From Chara braunii (taxonomy: Eukaryota; Streptophyta; Charophyceae; Charales; Characeae): DNA of 32,812 bases. Where the stretch lies: positions 719,538 to 752,349 of the forward strand of contig BFEA01000621.1 in assembly GCA_003427395.1 (NCBI GenBank). The letters run 5' to 3'. Shown here one piece after another: positions 30,609 to 32,812 of this stretch. Numbering within the stretch: the first letter of the stretch is position 1; every line of letters starts with the position of its first letter. The notes below the pieces were generated by a model. That model had not been told where the DNA came from and made no database searches. It was given only the letters and a program-made list of their open reading frames with translations. Made by a program: the position numbers and the translations under genes.

Positions 30609-32757
30609 ATGAAGTCAAGCCGGGTCGAGGGTGAAGCTGACGATCTGAAGGTGGAACCTGGACGTGGGTGCGACATGGAGCCGAAGATACCGGCTTGCCT
30701 TGCATCTTGCGTTCGTAGCGTGCGAGAACATCTGGAGTTGTTGCTTGGAGTTCCGCATGGGTCAACCAACGGTCAGCTTTGTGGGTGCAGTACGCGAAGT
30801 GTACCAAGTATTCAGTCGGCCTGTTGCCATAGCATTGTTGGGAGATGATGTCGCCAACCTCTTGAAAACCGTCCATAGAGGGTGGGTCTTGTGATCGTCA
30901 CTTGGGAAAGTCGTCATGTTCGGCTGGCATGTAAAGAGCCAACTTGGAGCAGTGAAAGACCGGGTAGACGGGCAAGTGGGCAGGCACCTGAATGACAAAA
31001 TTCCTTCGGGTGAATGACAAAGGAAGGTCCTTCGGGTGCATCCCCAGCGGGTGCCACGATCGACCAGGGCCCCATCCATTTCAGGAAGAGCTTGCGAGAG
31101 ATATCTTGTTCGAGGCTGAATTCCGCGGCGGAAACCCACACGAGGTCGCCGACCCGGAATGGACAAGGAAGAGGCTGGCGATTGGCCTATTGGCTCATGC
31201 GTTGCTGCGTCTTTGCCATCTGGTAGCGTGCCTTGACAAGTAGCACTTGCATCCGAAGCAAGAAGAGAAGATGGTCATCATCGCTCTCGGCCGCTGGTGG
31301 AATGATTGTGTTCAACGGAGAAGTGACCAGCGAGCCGTGCTCGAACTCGAAGGGCGACATCCCGATAGCCGGATGGATAGACGAGTTGTATGCCAACTCG
31401 ACATCCGGCAGCCGCTCAACCCAATCCTTTTGGTCGGGATGAATGAGAGTGCGAAGGAGAACCTATGCGGTCTGGTGCGCCCTCTCCGTTTGGCCATCGG
31501 TTTGGTGGTGGCGAGCCGAACTTGGCTTGAGAGATGAGCCCCATTGTTGGATGAGCGCCAACCAAAAATCGGACACTAACCAAGTGTCGAGGTCGCAGAC
31601 TATTTCCTTGGGGTAACCTTGGTTCGAATCCAACCGGCGTAAAGAACCTCGGCCAAATCCGGCGCCTTGGCATGATAGCAGCAAGGCAAAAACATGGCGA
31701 ACTTGGTGAGTCGGTCGACCATCGTGAGAATCCCATCCATACAGGTCTTGTGCTTGGGGAATGACCCAATTGCTTCCCTTCGGCCCAAGGGGACCGGTAA
31801 TGGTCGCAACTAGCCGTATGGATGATGATTGCGGGATTTGCAGCGTCGGCAAACCTCGCATGACTCGTAATAGCATGTGACGACGCCGAGAAGGCCGGAC
31901 CACCAAAAGCGCTCACGAAGTCAGCCAATCGTTTGATTGACCCCAAAGCGTCTGGTGGCGGGAGCATCATGGAACTCGCCAAGAAGCCACGTATGTAAGT
32001 GAGAGTCACTTGGCACGCAAAGGAGGTCCTTCCCCTGCGTGTGGACAAGCAAGTACCCTTTTTGGATCCGGTAGTGAGAAGTCGCTGGATTAGGAGACGA
32101 GCAATTTGCGTACTTGTTGCGAAACTCGGGGTCAGCTTGGTAGCCGTGGATGAAGCTGTTCCGCAGGTCGTCATCAATCTCGAAGGTCGAATAGACCGCG
32201 GTACAATGATCTGGACGTCATGAAAGAGCACCTGCAAAGCGGTTAGACTTCCCTAGAATGTGATCGTGAAAGAAGTCAAATTGGTCAATGAATATCATCC
32301 AACGGGCAATGGGGCTATTAAAGGTGTCTTGGGTCTTGTAGAAGACCAACGGATTGTTGTCCGTTACCCATCAGAATTGACTTCGACCAAGGAGGAAGGG
32401 GTGTTGCCACGACTTGAGCGCGTGGACGAAGGCGAGGAGCTCCTTCTTGCATGCATCATCAATTGAGTGCATGACGGATACTTTCTTGTTGAAATACTCG
32501 ACCAGGTGCTAGTCCACTCTATCGTGTTGTTCGAGGACGACACCTATGCCATAGTCGGACGCATCCGTAGTGACTCGCGTTGGCAATAGCGGGTCATATA
32601 TGCGCAAGACTTCCGCGGATAATAACGCAGCTTTGAGAGCAAAAAATGATTCTCGCACATCCTCTCCGAAGTCGAACGACCGATCCTTGCATTGAAGCTT
32701 GGTTAAGTGAGCTGCGTTCTTTGAGTATCCCTTGATGAAACGTTGGTAGTAGCCAGC
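30607..32757 (-). pseudogene. Element D pol, 3' part (RT end-RNaseH-INT-chromodomain), broken
   Basis: Minus strand. It begins with the end of RT (GYYQRFIKGYSK, about 32755-32720), then RNase H with TTDASDYGIG (about 32570), an H2C2 integrase zinc region (about 31930-31830), the integrase core with SDFW and TDGQTE (about 31580-31480), a C-terminal module near 31390-30910, and a chromodomain-like tail (about 30830-30740) ending at TAA 30609-30607. Stops include TAG near 32512 and 31811 and TGA near 31905; frames change near 31620, 31450, 31150 and 30900. The protease and most of RT, with gag, would lie beyond the window. Family differs from A and C but the PPT and LTR motifs resemble B. Confidence 0.9.
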
Positions 32758-32812
32758 GTTGTCACGCGGGGATCCCTGGGGCCCAAGCCGGGGTAGGGGT
32801 TTCAACCCCGGA
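32758..32812 (-). other. Window-end sequence not fitting RT
   Basis: Upstream of GYYQRF the translation should continue into conserved RT, but the last 55 bases are GC-rich and unrelated, with a CGGGG...CCCCG fold-back. A rearrangement breakpoint or assembly join near 32757 is likely. Confidence 0.4.

Noticed and set aside
31416-32237. 273-codon frame in element D
   Set aside because: It is an off-frame reading of the RNase H-integrase region; recognisable motifs lie in a different frame.

Overview
The window looks like repeat-dense nuclear DNA of a plant or streptophyte green alga. It carries several decayed Ty3/gypsy (Metaviridae) LTR retrotransposons with chromodomain-type pol ends, a PIF/Harbinger DNA-transposase pseudogene, a LINE 3' fragment, long GA/TC/TG microsatellites, an assembly gap and a large exon bounded by consensus splice sites. 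There are no rRNA, tRNA or CRISPR signatures and no bacterial gene organisation. A Chara-like charophyte is my guess from the style of the elements; the sequence does not prove it.

Layout. Element A (1-8241, plus): partial 5' LTR, tRNA-Met-type primer-binding site, long leader, broken gag with a hydrophobic N-terminus and long charged coiled coil, broken pol (PR-RT-RNaseH-INT-chromodomain), 3' LTR. 8242-12101: unclassified sequence, a TC/TG microsatellite, a 72-bp tandem duplication, a dense hairpin cluster, the Harbinger transposase pseudogene (9847-11130) and a GA-[gap]-TC block. 12102-12335: truncated LTR of the element C family, inverted relative to C. Element B (12374 to about 16000, plus): gag and protease only, then a polypurine tract and 3' LTR; RT, RNase H and integrase are absent. 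16012-18155: an unrecognised coding-like stretch rich in N-glycosylation sequons, and a LINE C-terminal fragment. Element C (18156-27103, minus): both LTRs, PPT, PBS, broken gag and full-length broken pol. 27125-27345: a foldback sequence. 27963-28876: host exon for an acidic protein. Element D (about 29930 to the window end, minus): 3' LTR, PPT and broken pol, running off the right edge.

No autonomous mobile element survives. The in-frame stops I traced are compatible with single C-to-T or G-to-A changes, with frameshifts added, as expected for old methylated repeats. LTR pairs of A and C differ by roughly 5% by eye. The only likely host-gene evidence is the exon at 27963-28876 and, less surely, the coding-like stretch near 16.4-17.1 kb. 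The most unusual structures are the hairpin clusters (9246-9585; the LTR of element B at 14912-15170), the foldback at 27.1-27.3 kb, and promoter and leader motifs shared between otherwise different LTRs.
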